NCBI GenBank assembly: GCA_017893485.1
Contig: CM030367.1
Coordinates: 83,706,853-83,770,852 of the forward strand
Reading direction: 5' to 3'
Source of the DNA: Hemerocallis citrina
Taxonomy: Eukaryota > Streptophyta > Magnoliopsida > Asparagales > Asphodelaceae
Length of the DNA: 64,000 bases
The number at the start of each line of letters is the position of its first letter. The stretch's first letter is position 1. Positions 46,019-58,795 of this stretch are shown here, in pieces. The position numbers and the translations under genes were made by a program. The notes beneath the pieces were generated by a model, which worked only from the letters and a program-made list of their open reading frames with translations, did not search any database and was not told the origin of the DNA.

Positions 46019-49000
46019 TGTAACGCCCCGATTTCCTTACACTAGGAAACCGTGACATATGCCAGAATCTTTTCCTTCAATTAGCCAGAATACACAGTAA
46101 AACAGAAAAATTTAAAACTTTTTATTCAACACAAATGTATTATAAGTCCGAATGTTATAAAACTGTAATACATTACATCAGTGTTCCAATAATACCTTTA
46201 CAAGCCCAAGTGTTACAAACTTTCAATAAATTTACATTAGAGTACAATGAATAATAAATAACACTTGGTACTTCACTTGAATGTTTCTCAACATAAAATA
46301 AATTACAACAGAAGTTACAATTGAAAACAAGAATCAACACTTTGCTTCTCTTGCCTTGAGTCCTCCTGAATCCTGTACCTGTAGTTTTCTAATCAAGTAC
46401 CTTTGAAGTGGGGACGTCATTACATATACTGACGCTTTAAGGCTAATGACTAGCAGTGATTCTCAACTTTAAACAAACAGATTGATGAAATGAGAAAAGT
46501 GTATATATAATTGATGTGTGTATGTTATGACTAAAACTCTAATGCAGATTAACCAATGCAATGATGCACTTATTCTAATGCAAGCAAGTCTCCGGAACAA
46601 TATGCAGCACATACTACATACGCCCATAACAAGCTGTTTCTTCATATATAGGGATTTGAACCCGCGCCATGAATTCTACTTTTGTACTCAACATGTTTCT
46701 GAAGATACAGCGTGAATGATGAGGTTGCTTTGAAATGGTTTAATCCTGCCATTCACAGTCATATAGTGGTGTCTCCGTTTGCCACTATTTCCCGGCGTAC
46801 CAGACCTCACTCAAAAATCTGACCAACCCTTGTAGTTTACTACAACACAGGTTAGCTCGAAGCATCCCCTGTGGCCCCCTAGCTTATAGACCGTAGTCTA
46901 TGGCTTGTTCGCATATCCTGATATAGAACATGACGGATTTCCAGGGGTCCATCCCCTAGCTCCGACAAGAAATTTCTCGCCCTTATCATGGCACTTCAGA
47001 AATTAACATACGAGATACGGATCCCGTGCTCCCAACTCTTGCGAAGGCACAGATCATATCCCATTGACAGGAAGGGACAACCAATAACATCACCTAGTGT
47101 TGGCCTATAGAATAAGTCGGATCATAAGGTATCACCCTTAATACCAACTCTTTCCCTTCGGCGAAATGATATTAAATAAAGGTTAAGTAGTAATAGCCAT
47201 AACTTAGTACCCTAACGATGTCACTAACCCCTTAAGAATCTGAGGGATGACAACAGTACTAACACAACATGCTAGGTCTTAAGTTAGACTTCGCAAGATA
47301 ATTCTACTAGGTGCTCAACCTAGACTTACCAGAATCCCTAAGGATCCTGTTCATAGCCTATCGATTCAAGACCCTGGCAATACGAACGTATTCGCATGCT
47401 ACGACCCGGAACCTGGATTCCGTCTATACTCCTGATCCACAATCAACCTACACCGGTTCAGATCTGACGGTACATGAGGGGTGACTCGTCCACAGTCCAC
47501 GAGGAGTAAAATAAATACACGTCTTGATGGTCGATGGACCCTAGGGCAATAATATCACCCTAGCCGAGCACAACTGCTAACTAGCTAATAAGCAACATAC
47601 GAGCAAAACAACTTACATACGAGCCAACTGGCTATGTATGCGACAAATGAATCATATAGAAGCAACTATAAAAGTTTTTTAACAAACTAAAAGCGAAATA
47701 ACATGCTACTAGCAAAACTTGATCTTTTATACATAAAAGCAACATGAAAGTCTTCTAACACCCTAAAAGCAATTAAACATGTTACGCTTAACGTAATTCA
47801 ACAAAATTGGACTTTTTAGAAAGGTGAGAACATCTACTACAACTCTCTAGTTGACAAACTTCTTAGATTCCGTCAATAAGTGGTAGAAAAACCTCGAACA
47901 ACCTAAACAGCGAGCTTCAGCTAAAAAGGCCAGCTGTTGTGAATTTGTAAAAGTCATAACTCATATTCTGCTTATCCAAATCTAACTAAATAGGAAATTT
48001 TAGAAAGGTGAGGACCTCTACTACAACTCTCTAGTTGATAACCTTCTCAGATTCAGTAATTAAAAGGTACAAAAACTTCGAACAATCCAAATAGCGAGCT
48101 TCAGCCAATAAAGGCCAGCTGCTGTGACTTGTAAAGGTCAAAACTCCTACTCTGCTTATCGGAATCTAACCAAATAGGACATTTTAGAAAGGTGAGTACC
48201 TCTACTATAACTCTCTAGTTGATAACCTTTTCAGATTCAATCAATAAAAGGTAAAATAACTTCAAACAATATAAACAGCGAAGCTTCAGCCAAAAGGCTA
48301 GCAACTGTGACTTATAAAGATCATAACTCATACCCCGCTTATTGGAATCTAACAAAATCGGACATTTTGGAAAGGAAAACCATCTAATACAACTTTCTAG
48401 TTGACCACTTTCTCAGATTCCTTATGGAGCTCAAAATCCTGCTCCTTGAACACAATTAAAGAACAACAAAAGACAGCACAAGCTAAAACTTGTAAAGCTC
48501 GTAACTTTTGCTATACTTATCGAAATCTAACAAAATGGGAAATTTTGGAAAGCTAAGAACATGTACTACAGCTTGCTAGTTAACAACTTTCTCAGATTCC
48601 TTATGGAATTCAAATCCCTGCCCTTTGAACAAAGTTCAAGAACAACAAAAGACAGCACAAAGCTAAAACTTGTAAAGGTCATAGGTAATGCTATACTTGT
48701 CGGAATTTAACAAAATTGGGCTTTTTTGGAAAGCTAAGAACATCTAATACAACTTCCTAGTTAACAACTTTCTCAGATTCCTTGTGGAATTCAAATCCCT
48801 GCTCTTTGAACAAAATTCAAAAACAACAAAAGACAGTACAAAGCTGAAACTTGTAAAGCTCACAACTATCAAATTAGAGCATGGTAGTAACATATACAAG
48901 AAGCTATCAAATTAATTTGGAGTCAAAATTCCAACTTTAGCACAAGTAATTAATTCTAACTATAAAAAACAACATACTAGTTTTAAGATTGATTCTTTAG

Positions 49001-49797
49001 TGTTCTATTTGAGTTCTACCACTTCAATTTTTTATATGCAATTTATTCTAGTCCATAGTCATCAATATGCATATGAAATTAGTCCATGTTCTTCAATTTA
49101 TTAACATATAACAACAATAATAATAATAACAATAAAAAGGTTGAGAAACACCCTACCCAAACTTTGTAGGTAGGACTTACTAGATTTCTTCCTTCTCCTT
49201 CCTTGTTCTTGCTCCTCTTCAAGAATACCCCAAGAAATGAACTCACTCTATTTCTTTTGATTTGATCTCTCTTTCTTTTCTTTTCTTCTTAATTTTTTTC
49301 TAAAAATAAACAAGTAGAAGAAGTAGAAATTTGAAGAGAGGATGAGATGAAAATTAGATGGAGAAAAAAAATGAAAAGGGCTTCTAGCCCTAAGGGTTGG
49401 CCGGCCAATGGCTTTTATTGGAGGAGAGGGGTTGAGTTTGTGGTGTGAGAAGAAGCCACTTGTTTCTTTCATTTGTGGCTCAAACAATTGGAGTTCAATT
49501 TGCAAATAAATATTACAATCACACCCTAGTCCAATCCCTACCCTCCATTTGATCATGGTTGATCAAGAATAAGAGGTATTTTCCAAAAATCACATACTAC
49601 ATGATTTCGTAAAAAACGTACGAAATCTATACAGTACACATACATACATATATCTATTTATACAGATAATTTTTATAAGTTAAAACGAATAATCTCTACC
49701 ATAAATATTTTAATTCAGAAATAGTAATAAAAGTAATTTTATTACCGGTTCGGAAGATTTAGTACCAATTTCATACAATACAGATGTATACACATTG

Positions 49798-49840
<43 letters not shown>

Positions 49841-50115
49841 ATGTTTATTAACAAAACCAGGTAATATCCATCAAAAATTTCAATTCTGAAAATAGAAATA
49901 AAATAATAATAACATAATAAATTTTTTATATCAGGCCCGGATATTTCAGACATTTTCTCAAAAACGCATTTTACAGGATTTTGCACAAGTGCACAAAACC
50001 GATACATATATTTATAGATAATGATTATTTATTAAAATTAAGTAATTTCCATAAAAAATATTTTAATTTTAAAAATAATTATAATACAAATATAATATCC
50101 AACCGGGATGTTACA
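46019..50115 (-). repeat. 3' LTR of the 46019-57646 element (4,097 bp)
   Basis: Partner of 52176-57646. It has six 180-bp units (47806-48885), one copy of the segment duplicated in the other LTR (47041-47290), and a GT microsatellite (49801-49838). Confidence 0.9.
47806..48885 (-). repeat. 180-bp tandem array, six units
   Basis: The phrase CTAGTTRAYMAM in each unit is found at 47847, 48031, 48215, 48397, 48576 and 48757, spaced 184, 184, 182, 179 and 181 bp. Units share AACAAAATTGGACATTTT-type starts and TCTCAGATTCC. The first three and last three form two subtypes. Confidence 0.92.
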
Positions 50116-50129
50116 ATACTCCATCCTTA
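50116..50129 (-). other. Polypurine tract of the 46019-57646 element
   Basis: On the minus strand TAAGGATGGAGTAT abuts the 3' LTR. Confidence 0.6.
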
Positions 50130-50155
50130 GAATAGTTTTGTCCTCATAACTACGT

Positions 50156-51073
50156 TTAGTCAGGAGAACTGAAAAATATCCATACACTAAATAACTCGGG
50201 GAAAGAAAGCTTGTACGAATTTTTGACTCCCAAGTGACTCCTCCACGAACTGGTTCTCCAAAGAACTCGACCTGGTTCCCGAAGCTGCTTGCAGACTCTG
50301 CCAAAATCAAGACGTAACTCTTGAATCTTGATCAGAATCGCTGATACTGGTACTCCATGCTGCTTCATTACGCCTTTAATGTGGACTTCCGCTAATTTCT
50401 CTGGTGACCAAGTCATCTTTATCGGAAGAAAAATGTGTAGACTTCGTCAACCGATCCCCAATAACCCAAATTGAGTCATTCATTTCTGTATTCCTGGTTA
50501 ATCCTGTGATGAAGTCCATACTGATGTTCTGAGATCAACTTGCTGCTTCGGTGCTTCAATCCCTGCATTCCTGCCTAAGCCTTCTGACTTGCTTTCTTCG
50601 ACTCAGTTGCAGCTCCCATCGTGCCCAAACTGAGCTCTAATTTTGAGTAATCACTTCGATACTGGCTTGCCTGATCTCATCATTTAGCTTCTTACCTCCT
50701 TCATGGTCTTTGGCTTAGGCTAATACTTCACTACCTCTATCTTTCGCAGTTCGGTAGCCACTCCCTCCTTAGAATAGGACATGGCCTACGAACACCACTT
50801 CTAGCTTGCAGGATTCTCTCCTATAATTTGCTCAACGCTGATGCTCCTGTAGTTGTTCAAAATTGCAGTCAAATGTTCAGCGTGCCCTTCTTCAATTCTG
50901 CTAGGTCCAACTCTAACAAATTTTATACTTAGGGTCTTTCCTCCAATTTGGAGTTTACTGCCCTTATAGCATAAATCTGCAATGAGGATTGCTCTAGATT
51001 GTGTAATCAACAAAACCAAATTTAGAGTCGCCTCCCGCTCACATCTCAACTTCTTGAAAAATAATTCAGACAA
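50156..51073 (-). pseudogene. Scraps of pol (RT and integrase) of the 46019-57646 element
   Basis: On the minus strand integrase core motifs occur near 50370-50530: a MDFITGL-like start, DRLTKS, KLAEVHIKGVMKQHGVPVS, and then a degraded second-Asp region. Near 50820-50900 a piece like EEGHAEHLTAILNNYR matches the RT segment that follows the YVDD motif in relatives. The catalytic parts are missing or out of frame. Between these and the gag-like ORF (51080-51273) is AT-rich, possibly intron-like sequence. Confidence 0.65.
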
Positions 51074-51273
51074 ATGAATATGATGAATAAAACGGTTACC
51101 TGTATTTCATATATATATAATCCATTCGGTTACAAAAGTGTTACATCATATATAATGTCTTCAGTCTAAATAAAATTCAAAATACAACTTTTAAACATAG
51201 TTGCAACTCCATATGCACATACTGGTAATGGCTCTCCTTCCTTTTTCAGCTTGCCTTTAGTAAGTGCGAACTC

Positions 51274-51921
51274 TTACCCTTGGTGAACAGGCTCCTTTCC
51301 TTTATTGTTCATCTTCGGAGTTAATCTGTTGCTACTCTTCTGAAATAAGGGACAATCTGGTCGGATATGACCAATCTTCCTACATTTGTAACAGGCACGG
51401 GTATCTATCTCAGGGTTCTTCCTCGGGCCCTCGATCATGAAATGACCTTGCTCACCACATAAGAAACAACTTCCTGACTTGGCGCCTCCAAGTTTGCCCT
51501 TCATTTTCTGAATCTTCTGCTTCTGACCTCGGTTCTTGAACCCTGATGCTGGAGCAGATCTTTTTTCTTGAAGTCGTGGAAAGACTGATTTCTTGTGCCC
51601 AGCCTCCTCACAGAAATAGCATACTACAAACTTGGTGGTCTCCTGGACTTGCTCCCATTCATGCTGCAGTCGTGCCAATCTGGAATCAAAGTGTTCTTGA
51701 TCCTTTATTAGGCCTGCTAATGCAGCCCTCCAAGCATCTCTCAGTTGCATAGCTTGACGACCTTTCCAGGTCCTGTACTTCGTCAGCTTCTTCATTTCTC
51801 GATGTATGGTGGCTACCTCCGTTTTGCATTGATCCACACTTAGCCCTTGTGGTGGTGAAGGCGAGTCCGTCTTGAGATTAGCTTGTAGTGAAATCTCCTT
51901 CGGCTCCTCACTCGAGATCAT
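51274..51921 (-). pseudogene. Gag-like ORF with three zinc knuckles, 215 residues
   Basis: A long open frame lies about 240 bp after the primer site. Residues 25-95 look helical (KTEVATIHREMKKLTKY, then HFDSRLARLQHEWEQVQ). Three CX2CX4HX4C-type knuckles follow: CYFCEEAGHKKSVF (last Cys lost), CFLCGEQGHFMIEG (last Cys lost) and CYKCRKIGHIRPDC (complete). No capsid domain is present, so the ORF may be a deletion product that joins an upstream helical part to the gag C-terminus. RNA binding through the last knuckle is plausible. It is open on its own, but the element has no working pol. Confidence 0.65.
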
Positions 51922-52159
51922 CGGATCATCCCTTGAATCAGCTCACTCTCTTCTATCAACACATCCTCTGTTAGGATAACCTCGAATACCATCCTTAAAA
52001 CACATATACCGGAATTAGCCCAGATATAGAAAATTTTATAAAACATAAGTTGAAAGAAACAAAAATATTAATTATAATTGTCTACAACTAGCTAAGACCC
52101 GACTCCTATAAGGCATGAAGGTTTAATTTTCCTACTGTGTTGGACTGTAAATTAAAGTC

Positions 52160-52172
52160 GGCTCTAATACCA
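52160..52172 (-). other. Primer binding site (Met tRNA type) of the 46019-57646 element
   Basis: On the minus strand TGGTATTAGAGCC, one C-to-T change from the normal site, three bases from the 5' LTR. Confidence 0.85.
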
Positions 52173-53200
52173 CTCTGTAATGCCCCAATTTCCATACACT
52201 GGGAAACCGTGACATAACCCAGAATCTTTTCCTTCAATTAACCACAATACAAATAAAAACTGGAAATTTTAAAACTTTTTATTTAACACAAATGTATTAC
52301 AAGTCCAACTGTTATAAAACTGCAATACATTACATCAGTGTTACAATAATACATTTACAAGCCCAAGTGTTACAAACCTTCAATAAATTTACATCAGAGT
52401 ACAATGAATAATAAATAACACTTGGTACTTCACTTGGATGCTTCTTAACATAAAATAAATTACAACAAAAGTTACAATTGAAAATAAGAATCAACACTTT
52501 GCTTCTCTTGCCTTGAGTCCTCCTGAATCCTGTACCTGTAGTTTTGCAATCCAGTACCTATTGAAGTGGGGACGTTAGTACATATACTAACGCTTTAAGA
52601 TTGATGATTAGCAGCTATTCTCAACTTTAAACAAACAGATTGATGAAATGAGAAAAGTGTATATATAATTGATGTGTCTGTGTATGCTATGATGACTCTA
52701 ATGCAAGATTAACCAATGCAATGATGCACTTATTCTAATGCAAGAAAGTCTCCAGAATAGTGTGCAGCCCATACTACATACAACCATAACAAACCGTTTC
52801 TTCATATATATGGATTTGAACCCGTGCCATGAGTTCTACTCTTGTACTTAACCTGTTTCTGAAGATACAGCGTGACTGATGAGGCTGCTCTGAAACTGTC
52901 TAATCCCGCCATTCGCAGTCATATAATGGTGTCTCTGTTTGCCACTATTTCCCGGCATACAGGACCTCACTCAAAAATCTGATGAACCCTTGGAGTTTAC
53001 TACAACACAGGTTAGCTCGAAGCATCCCCTGTGCCCCCCTAGCTTATAGACCGTAGTCTATGACTTGTTCGCCTTTCCTGATATAGAACATGATGGAGTT
53101 TCGGGGTTCCATCCCCCAGCTCCGACAGGAAATTTCTCGCCCTTATCATGGCACTTCAGAAATTAACAGACGAGATACAGATCCCATGCTCCCAACTCGT

Positions 53201-53700
53201 GAGAAGGCACAGACCGTATCCCTTTGACAGGAAGGGTACAACCAATAACACCACCAAGTGTTGGCCTATAGAATAAGTCGGATAATAAGCTATCACCCTT
53301 AATACCAACTCTTTCCTTTCGGCAAAATGATATTAAATAAAGGTTAAGTAGTAATAGCCTAAGTTAGTACCCTAACGATGTCACTAACCCTAAACAATCC
53401 GAAGGATGACAGCAGTAATAACACAACATGATAGGTCTTAAGTTAGACTTGCGAAGGCACAGATCATATCCCATTGATAGGAAGGGTACAACCAATAACA
53501 TCACCTAGTGTTGGCCTATAGAATAAGTCGGATCATAAGGTATCACCCTTAATACCAACTCTTTCCCTTCGGCGAAATGATATTAAATAAAGGTTAAGTA
53601 GTAATAGCCATAACTTAGTACCCTAACGATGTCACTAACCCTAAAGAATCTGAGGGATGACAACAGTACTAACACAACATGCTAGGTCTTAAGTTAGACT
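53201..53700 (-). repeat. 250-bp tandem duplication in the 5' LTR
   Basis: Copy 1 is 53201-53450 and copy 2 is 53451-53700. Both start GAAGGCACAGA and end at AGTTAGACTT. Copy 2 is closer to the single copy in the other LTR (47041-47290) than to its neighbour, for example ATCATATCCCATTGA and ATCATAAGGTATCACC. Confidence 0.85.
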
Positions 53701-54215
53701 TCGCAAGATAATTCTACTAGGTGCTCAACCTAGACTTACCAGAATCCCTAAGGATCCTGTTCATAGCCTATCGATTCAAGACCCTGACAATACGAACGTA
53801 TTCGCGTGCTATTACCCTGAACCTAGATTCCATTTATACTCCTAGCCCACGATCAACCTACACCGGTTAAAATCTGACGGTACACGAGGGGTTACTCGCC
53901 AACAGTCCACGAGGAGTTAAATAAATACACGTCTTGATGGTCGATGGCCCCTAGGAAATGATATCACCCTAGATGAGCACAACAACTGCGTACTAGCTAA
54001 TAAGCTACATACGAGCATAACAACTTACATACGAGCCAACTGGCTATGTATGCGACAAATGAATCATATGGAAGCAACCATAAAAGTTTTCTAACAACAT
54101 AGAAGCGAAATAACATGCTACTAGCAAAACTTGATCTTTTATACATAAAAGCAACATGAAAGTCTTCTAACACCCTAGAAGCAATTAAACATGCTACTCT
54201 TAACGAAATTCAACA

Positions 54216-56320
54216 AAATTGGACTTTTTAGAGAGGTGAGAACATCTACTACAACTCTCTAGTCGACATCCTTCTCAAATTCAGTCAATAAGAGGTAGAA
54301 AAATCTCGAACAACCTAAACAGCGAACTTTAGCCAAAAAGGCCAGCTGCTGTGACTTTGTAAAAGTCATAACTCATACTCCGCTTATCAGAATCTAACCA
54401 AATAGGACATTTTGGAAAGGTGAGGACCTTACTACAACTCTCTAGTTGATAACCTTCTCAGATTCATTCATTAAAAGGTACAAAAACTTCGAACAATCCA
54501 AACAACGAGCTTCAGCCAATAAAGGCCAGCCGCTGTGACTTGTAAAGGTCATAACTCCTACTCCGCTTATCTGAATCTAACCAAATAGGACATTTTAGAA
54601 AGGTGAGAACCTCTACTACAACTCTCTACTTGATAACCTTCTCAGATTCAGTCAATAAAAGGTACAAAAACTTTAAACAATCTAAACAACGAAACTTCAG
54701 CCAAAATGCTAGCTGTTGTGACTTGTAAAGGTCATAACTCATACTCCGCTTATCGGAATATAACAAATTGGACATTTTGGAAAGGGGAAAACATCTAATA
54801 CAACTTTCTAGTTGACAACTTTTTCAGATTCCTTATGGAGCTCAAAATCCAGCACCTTGAACACAATTAAAGAACAACAAAAGACAGCACAAGCTGAAAC
54901 TTGTAAAGCTCGTAACTTTTGCTATACTTGTCAGAATCTAATAATGTATGACTTTTTGGAAGGCTAAGAACATGTATTAAAACTTCCTAGTTAACAACTT
55001 TCTCAGATTCCTTATGGAATTCGAATTCCTGCCCTTTTAAAAAAATTCAAGAACACCAAAAGAAAGCACAAAACTGAAACTTGTAAAGGTCATAGCCAGT
55101 ACTATACTTGTCGGAATCTAAAAGAATTCAACTTTTTTGAAAGCTAAGAACATCTAATACAACTTCCTAGTTAACGACTTTCTCATATTCTTTATGGAAT
55201 TCAAATCCCTGCTCTTTGAACAAAATTCAAGAAAAACAAAAGACACCACAAAGCTGAAACTTGTAAAGCTCACAAATTTTGCTATACTTGTTAGAATCTA
55301 ACAAAATTGGATATTTTGGAAAGCTAAGAACATCTAGTACAACTTTCTAGTTGACCACTTTTTCAGAATCCTTATGGAACTCAAAATCCAGCTCCTTGAA
55401 CACAATTCAAGAACAACAAAAAGAACAACAAAAGTTGAAACTGGTAAAGCTCACAACTTTTTCTATACTTATCGGAATCTAACAAAATTGGACTTTTTGG
55501 ACAGGGAAGAACATCTACTACAACTTTATAGTTGACCACTATTTCAGATTCCTTATAAAACTCAAAATCCAGCTCTTTTAACACTTTATAAGAACAACAA
55601 AAGGACAGCAAAAGCTAAAACTTATAAAGCTCACAACTTTTGTTATACTTGTCGGAATCTAACAAAATTGGACTTTTTGGAAAGATCAGAACATCTACTA
55701 CAACTTCCTAGTTAACAACTTTCTCAGATTCCTTATGGAACTCAAATTCCAGCTCTTTGAACAAAATTCAAGAACAACAAAAGACAACACAAAGCTGAAA
55801 CTTGTAAAGGTTATAGCCAGTGCTATACTTGTCGGAATCTAACAAAATTGGAATTTTTGGAAAGCTAAGAACATCTACTACAACTTCCTAGTGAACAAAT
55901 TTTGCAGATTCCTTATGGAATTCAAAACTTTCCTCTTTGAACAAAATTCAAGAACAACAAAAGACAACACAAAGCTAAAACTTGTAAAGCTCACAATTTT
56001 TTCTATACTTTTCGGAATCTAACCAAATTGGACATTTTGGAAAGGGGAGAGTATTTTCTACAACTTTCTAGTTGACCACTTTTTCAGATTCCTTATAGAG
56101 CTCAAAATCCAGCTCTTTGAACATATTTTAAAAACAACAAAAAGGACAGCAAAAGCTGAAACTTGTGAAGCTCATAGTTTTTCCTATACTTATCGGAATC
56201 TAACAAAACTGGGCTTTTTGAAAAGGAAAGAATATCTACTACAACTTTCTAGTTGACCACTTTTTAAGATTTTTTATAGAGCTCAAAATCCATCTCTTAG
56301 AACACATGCAAAAATTAACC
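54216..56320 (-). repeat. 180-bp tandem array, twelve units
   Basis: The CTAG-type marker recurs at 54259, 54442, 54626, 54808, 54987, 55167, 55347, 55528, 55708, 55888, 56068 and 56249, spaced 179-184 bp. It is the same repeat as 47806-48885, with twice as many units. Confidence 0.92.
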
Positions 56321-57651
56321 AAAACAGCATTTTGCTTAAAAGCTCGCTGTTTTGGGGAAATGTTTGTTTGACCTATCAAATTAGACCCCAAAAAATCTAT
56401 AAAAATTAGATCTTGGTAGTAACGCATACAAGAAGCTATCAAATTAATTTGGAGTCAAAATTTCTACTTTAGCACAAGTAATTAATTCTAACTATCAAAA
56501 ACTACATACTAGTTTTAAGATTGATTCTTTAGTGTTTTATTTGAGTTCTACCACTTCAATTTTTTATATGCAATTTATTCTAGTCCACATTCATCAATAT
56601 GCATATGAAATTAGTCTATGTTCTTAAATTTATTAACATATAACAACAATAATAATAATAACAATAAAAGGTTGAGAAACCCCCTCCCAAACTTTGTAGG
56701 AAGGACTTGCTCGCTTTCTTACTTCTCCTTCCTTGTTCTTGATCCTCTTCAAGAAAACCCCAAGAAATGAACCCACTCTATTTCTTCTGATTTGATCTCT
56801 CTTTATTTTCTTTTCTTCTTAATTTTTTTTCTAAAAATAAACAAGTAGAAGAAGAAGTAGAAATTTGAAGAGAGGATGAGATGAAAATGAGATGGAGAAA
56901 ACAAAAATGAAAATGGCTTCTAGCCCTAAGGGTTGGCCGGCCAATGGATTTTATAGGAGGAGAGGGGTTGAGTTTGTTGTGTGAGAAGAAGCCACTTGTT
57001 TCTTTCATTTGTGGCTCAAACAATTGGAGTTCAATTTGCAAATAAATATTGCAATCACACCCTAATCCAATCCCTACCCTCCATTTGATCATGATTGATT
57101 AAGAATAAAAGGTATTTTCCCAAAATCACATACTACATGATTTCGTACAAATGTACGAAATCGATACAGTACACATACGTACATATATCTGTCTATACAG
57201 ATAATTTTTATTAGTTAAAACGAATAATCTCTACCAAAAATATTTTAATTCAGAAATAATAATAAAAATAATTTTAATACCGGTTCGAAAGATTTCAGTA
57301 CCAATTTGATACAATACAGATGTATACAGACTGGTATAAATATATAATGTTTATTAACAAAATCGGGTTATATCCATCAAAATATTTCAATTCTGAAAAT
57401 AAAAATAAACTATTTATAAAATAATAATTTTTTTTATATTAGGCTCGGATATTTCAGACATTTTCTCAAAAACGCATTTTAGAAGATTTTGTACAAGTGC
57501 ACAAAACCGATACAATACATATATATACTTACTTGTATATATATATAGATAATGATTATTTATTAAAACTAAGTAATTTCCATAAGAAATATTTTAACTT
57601 TAAAAAAAAATATAATACAAATATAATATCCAACCGGGATATTACAATATA

Positions 57652-58521
57652 TGTAAAGATATATTCAAAAGGGATATTTTACAAAACCTTTTCAAAAACC
57701 CTAAAACCTAATTTTCGGCCTATTTAAAAAAGAGTGCAGCCGTCTCTTTGCTGCACAACACAAAGGGGTTTCTTTATTATTGATTTCTTGGAGTTTTAAA
57801 GCGAAGATCTTGGTTTTCTTGCGAAAGGAAGGACTTTTATTATTCTTTTTATTACTTCGATTGATTCTTCAATCAGGTTAGTGACATATGTTTATTTTGT
57901 ATTGTTCTATGCATGTTGTATGTGATGATTTGTCTATTAGAAAGCATGCTAGGGTATGGTATGATGATATAATGAATTATTGATTGATTGATGAATATAA
58001 ATTAAATATTTTCATGAAAACTATGCTATTGATGATTGAAATTTCATATAGACGACTTGAAATTGTTAAGAACCTAATAGAAATCATGGGTATGTTGATT
58101 TCTTCAATAATCTTGCTGTTTTGAACATACACTAATGAGTTTGTATGATGTTATTGCAAAAAGTGAACAAAACTTGATCTTTACTGTATGTATATATATA
58201 TGATCTGTTGGAGTGTTTTTTATGAGTAAACTTGATTATTTACATGTATAATTGCTTTGATTCATGGGCAAACTGATCTAGGAGGTAGTGTGGAGGTTTA
58301 ACAAAATTTAAGAGGGGTTTTGGTTCAAAAGAAATCAAGTTTTGATGTTTTGAAGAAGGTTGAAGATTTCGGGTCTGACTAGGTTCAGCCGAAATTGAGT
58401 TTTGTGATTTTTATGAAGTTTTCAATTGAGATTTTATTTGTTTGATACTGAGACTGAATCTTAACATTATACTACATTTATTTGAAGAGATTTGATGCTT
58501 TAACTGATAACTAGAACACAC

Positions 58522-58578
<57 letters not shown>

Positions 58579-58730
58579 CTCATGTACACTGTTTTGAAGG
58601 ATTGTCCAAAATTAGTGTTTTGAGAAGTTTTCAAGTGGAACTGAGTTGTTTTGATACTAAAGTTGATTAGAATTATATACCACTCTTATTTGGAAAATTT
58701 TGATGTGATAGCTGATGCTTAAATACCCTA

Positions 58731-58795
<65 letters not shown>

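Larger units (their letters stand above)
46019..57646 (-). mobile_element. Third gypsy element (Tekay-like), large internal deletion, unequal LTRs
   Basis: LTRs 46019-50115 and 52176-57646 start TGTAA(C/T)GCCCC and end (A/G)TTACA. Flanks ATACA (46014-46018) and ATATA (57647-57651) are a duplication with one change. The primer site and polypurine tract show minus orientation. The internal region is only about 2.1 kb and holds a gag-like ORF with zinc knuckles and scraps of RT and integrase. The 5' LTR (right) is about 1.4 kb longer than the 3' LTR, because of a 180-bp array of 12 instead of 6 units and an extra 250-bp duplication. Confidence 0.88.
52176..57646 (-). repeat. 5' LTR of the 46019-57646 element (5,471 bp)
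   Basis: Partner of 46019-50115, longer because of the array at 54216-56320 and the duplication at 53201-53700. Confidence 0.9.

Noticed and set aside
48900..49560. Host gene near the end of the 46019 LTR (open frames at 49248-49556 and 56778-57092)
   Set aside because: The frame occurs in both LTRs and has no domain; it belongs to the LTR.
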